Shown here piece after piece: positions 5,883 to 7,402 of a stretch of 7,402 nt of DNA. The stretch is from Acidimicrobiaceae bacterium. Its GTDB lineage: Bacteria > Actinomycetota > Acidimicrobiia > Acidimicrobiales > Acidimicrobiaceae. The notes beneath the pieces were generated by a model. That model saw only the letters and a list, made by a program, of their open reading frames with translations. It made no database searches and was not told the origin of the DNA. Made by a program: the position numbers and the translations under genes. Position 1 is the stretch's first letter. Each line of letters opens with the position of its first letter. Location of the stretch: assembly GCA_013044365.1 (NCBI GenBank), contig JABEUP010000134.1, forward strand, positions 1-7,402. Reading direction: 5' to 3'.

Positions 5883-7148
5883 ATGAGTGAAATTACCCTT
5901 TCGGAAGACACGGCAGACAATGCTAAGCGTTTCGAAGAACGACTGAAGCGAATCGAAGATACTATCGCTTTGCGTGAAACCGATCGAGTTCCGATCATGT
6001 ACCACGCGATCTTCTGGCATGCCACCTACGCTGGCATTACCTTCAGGGAGGCGATGTACAACTACGCCAAGGTGTCCAGCATCATGAAGGAGGTCGTTCT
6101 TGAGCTTCAGCCAGATGCAGTGGCTGCTCCGCACAGGAGGACACTGCTTGGACCCACAATGGAGCTTATGGGCTACCAGCAAATGCTTTGGCCCGGGCAT
6201 GGCGTAGGTGTGAATTACTCGTACCAACACATAGATCATGAGTACATGAAGCCTGAGGAGTATAACGACTACATCGAGGATCCCGATTGGTTCTATTTCA
6301 CCCGGTATCTTCCTCGGGTAGCCGAAGCGTTTGCTCCTATGTCGCAGCTGCCTCGCCTCGCGTCGGCACAACGTTTAAGTATTTTAGGCCTGACGACTTT
6401 CTTTACCGATGAGATGGCAGCCAGTTTCGCGCGGTTGGCGGATGCTGGCCGAGAGATGGGGCAGGCCTTACACAGTGCAGCGGCGTTTGACGCAGAACTT
6501 ACAGCGCTTGGGTTTCCGCTGGATCAGGTAGTTAGTGCCTATGCTCCCTTTGACTATTTTGCAGACAATATGCGTGGGGCCAAGGGGATAATGCTGGACC
6601 TTTTTCGCCGCCCGAACCAGTTGCTGGCGGCTATGAACCGGGCCATTCCAATTATCATCAAAGCGATAATTGAGAGGGCGGCAGAGACTCCCTGTAAGAT
6701 GGTGTTTTTTGCGATACATTGGGGGCTTGATGGTTTTATGTCTCCTGATCAGTTCAAGACTTTCTTCTGGCCTCAGCTCCGTCGCGTCCTAATTAGTTTG
6801 ATTGATGCAGGACTGGTCCCGCAGGTGTACTGGGAGGGTGACTGTACCTCGCGGCTAGAGACGATTGCTGATATCCCAGCTGGCCGGGCGATTTACTTTT
6901 TCGAGCGCACAGACCTTTTCCGTGCCAAGGCTATTCTTGGGGACGTGGTTTGCGTGCGGGGTAATGTGCCAGCCTCAATGCTCAATACCGGAACTCCGGA
7001 TGACGTGCGCGATTACTGCCGAAAACTGATTGAGGGTGTCGGCAAGAATGGCGGCTTCATCCTCGATGGAGGGATCGGGATTCCAGATGAAGCCCGCTTG
7101 GAGAATGTAAAGGCGATGTTCCACGCCGTCCACGAATTCAGGGCTTGA
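5883..7148 (+). CDS. Uroporphyrinogen-decarboxylase-family corrinoid methyltransferase (MtaA/CmuA-like)
   Basis: This is a cytoplasmic TIM-barrel protein of the UroD superfamily, in the branch that moves methyl groups to or from corrinoid proteins rather than making heme. From ATG 5883 it has 421 residues; an in-frame TTG at 5871 would add four. Family landmarks in order are LRETDRVPI near 30-38, MSPDQFKTFFWPQL near 286-299, VYWEGDCTSRLE at 315-326, ERTDLFRAKAILGDVVCVRGNVPASML at about 341-367, GTPDDVRDYC near 370-379, and GGFILDGGIGIPDEARLENVKAM at the end. The position of the MtaA zinc motif His-x-Cys reads Tyr316-x-Glu318, and the later Gly-Cys reads Gly397-Ile398, so the usual zinc ligands are missing. 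The EGD version resembles a subgroup I recall in which EGDxTxRLE replaces HxCGD. Linkage to the corrinoid gene supports a methyl-transfer role. The substrate is unknown, and no activase gene is visible here. Confidence 0.88.
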   Translation: MSEITLSEDTADNAKRFEERLKRIEDTIALRETDRVPIMYHAIFWHATYAGITFREAMYNYAKVSSIMKEVVLELQPDAVAAPHRRTLLGPTMELMGYQQMLWPGHGVGVNYSYQHIDHEYMKPEEYNDYIEDPDWFYFTRYLPRVAEAFAPMSQLPRLASAQRLSILGLTTFFTDEMAASFARLADAGREMGQALHSAAAFDAELTALGFPLDQVVSAYAPFDYFADNMRGAKGIMLDLFRRPNQLLAAMNRAIPIIIKAIIERAAETPCKMVFFAIHWGLDGFMSPDQFKTFFWPQLRRVLISLIDAGLVPQVYWEGDCTSRLETIADIPAGRAIYFFERTDLFRAKAILGDVVCVRGNVPASMLNTGTPDDVRDYCRKLIEGVGKNGGFILDGGIGIPDEARLENVKAMFHAVHEFRA

Positions 7149-7292
7149 GCGGGATTATCAATGGAGTGCTCCGAAAGATCCGAGCCCTATATTCCCTTGG
7201 CGATATTTTTGACCAACTTGTTGCGTGATCGCATGGATCAAAGATATACGAGCATAAGGTTCTGACCTACGCAAATGATGCGACATTGGGTG

Positions 7293-7314
7293 GTGCCTAA
7301 GGCGCGAGTTTTTT
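7293..7314 (+). terminator. Weak candidate intrinsic terminator after the methyltransferase gene
   Basis: GTGCC-TAA-GGCGC forms a 5-bp stem with one G-T pair and a 3-nt loop. It is followed by GAG and then TTTTTT at 7309-7314. It lies 144 bp after the stop codon. The short stem and the 3-nt gap to the T-run make it a modest candidate. If it is real, the corrinoid/methyltransferase transcript ends inside the window. Confidence 0.35.
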
Positions 7315-7339
7315 AGTTCTTATATTGTGTCGTACATCA

Positions 7340-7370
7340 TGGGATGATATGTATGCCATCTGCCATCCCA
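7340..7370. repeat. Short inverted repeat near the right edge
   Basis: TGGGATG and CATCCCA are complementary across 17 bp. The left arm also takes part in a smaller ATCAT-GGG-ATGAT hairpin (7336-7348), and the spacer region has a repeated GCCATC. It could be an operator for a gene beyond the window. Nothing in the last 250 bp looks like a supported gene; a 34-codon ATG frame at 7161-7265 has no clear ribosome binding site. Confidence 0.25.
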
Positions 7371-7402
7371 CATCCGAGTCAAAGAAATCTTTCGTTCCGG
7401 CA

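Noticed and set aside
5862..6371. 169-codon minus-strand open frame
   Set aside because: It is antisense to the start of the methyltransferase gene, which has a strong family match. The frame has no recognisable domain.
1..7402. Mobile elements, CRISPR arrays or rRNA genes
   Set aside because: No transposase-like protein, terminal repeats, regularly spaced direct repeats or rRNA-like sequence was seen in the window.

Overview
The window reads as chromosomal DNA of a bacterium with moderate GC (roughly half by eye), most likely an actinobacterium. Three features suggest this. The small heat-shock protein has the N-terminus and core of the actinobacterial Hsp20/18-kDa-antigen group. The membrane-anchored HtrA protease has a short cytoplasmic tail, one TM helix and one PDZ domain. 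The long membrane-anchored L,D-transpeptidase has a C-terminal YkuD domain. The assignment comes from recalled family features and could not be checked by a search.

Layout: an Hsp20 chaperone gene lies on the minus strand at the left edge, behind a strong-looking promoter that a 43-nt near-perfect palindrome overlaps. Next is about 1 kb without a convincing gene (roughly 480-1470), containing one bulged hairpin. A plus-strand HtrA-like serine protease (1471-2592) then faces a minus-strand L,D-transpeptidase (2869-4521) across a 276-bp convergent spacer. A 663-bp divergent intergenic region (4522-5184), with a perfect 9-bp hairpin and only weak promoter candidates, leads into a plus-strand pair: a corrinoid (B12-binding) methyl-carrier protein (5185-5820) and a uroporphyrinogen-decarboxylase-family (MtaA/CmuA-like) methyltransferase (about 5883-7148). 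The window ends in about 250 bp of noncoding sequence with a weak candidate terminator.

Function: the first three genes concern protein quality control and envelope maintenance, but they are not an operon. Their orientations differ and each is flanked by its own intergenic DNA. The last two genes form a likely operon for one-carbon transfer: a cobalamin-bound methyl carrier with a TIM-barrel methyltransferase, and no activase or second methyltransferase visible in the window. This pair is the most unusual part. The corrinoid protein keeps the cobalt-ligating histidine, but three other signature positions deviate at exactly the expected spacing. The methyltransferase lacks the His-x-Cys...Cys zinc ligands of MtaA-type enzymes. 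The two genes are also joined by a 19-codon mini-ORF bounded on both sides by the same TGATATG stop/start junction, with the only good Shine-Dalgarno at the mini-ORF. The substrate cannot be deduced from the sequence.
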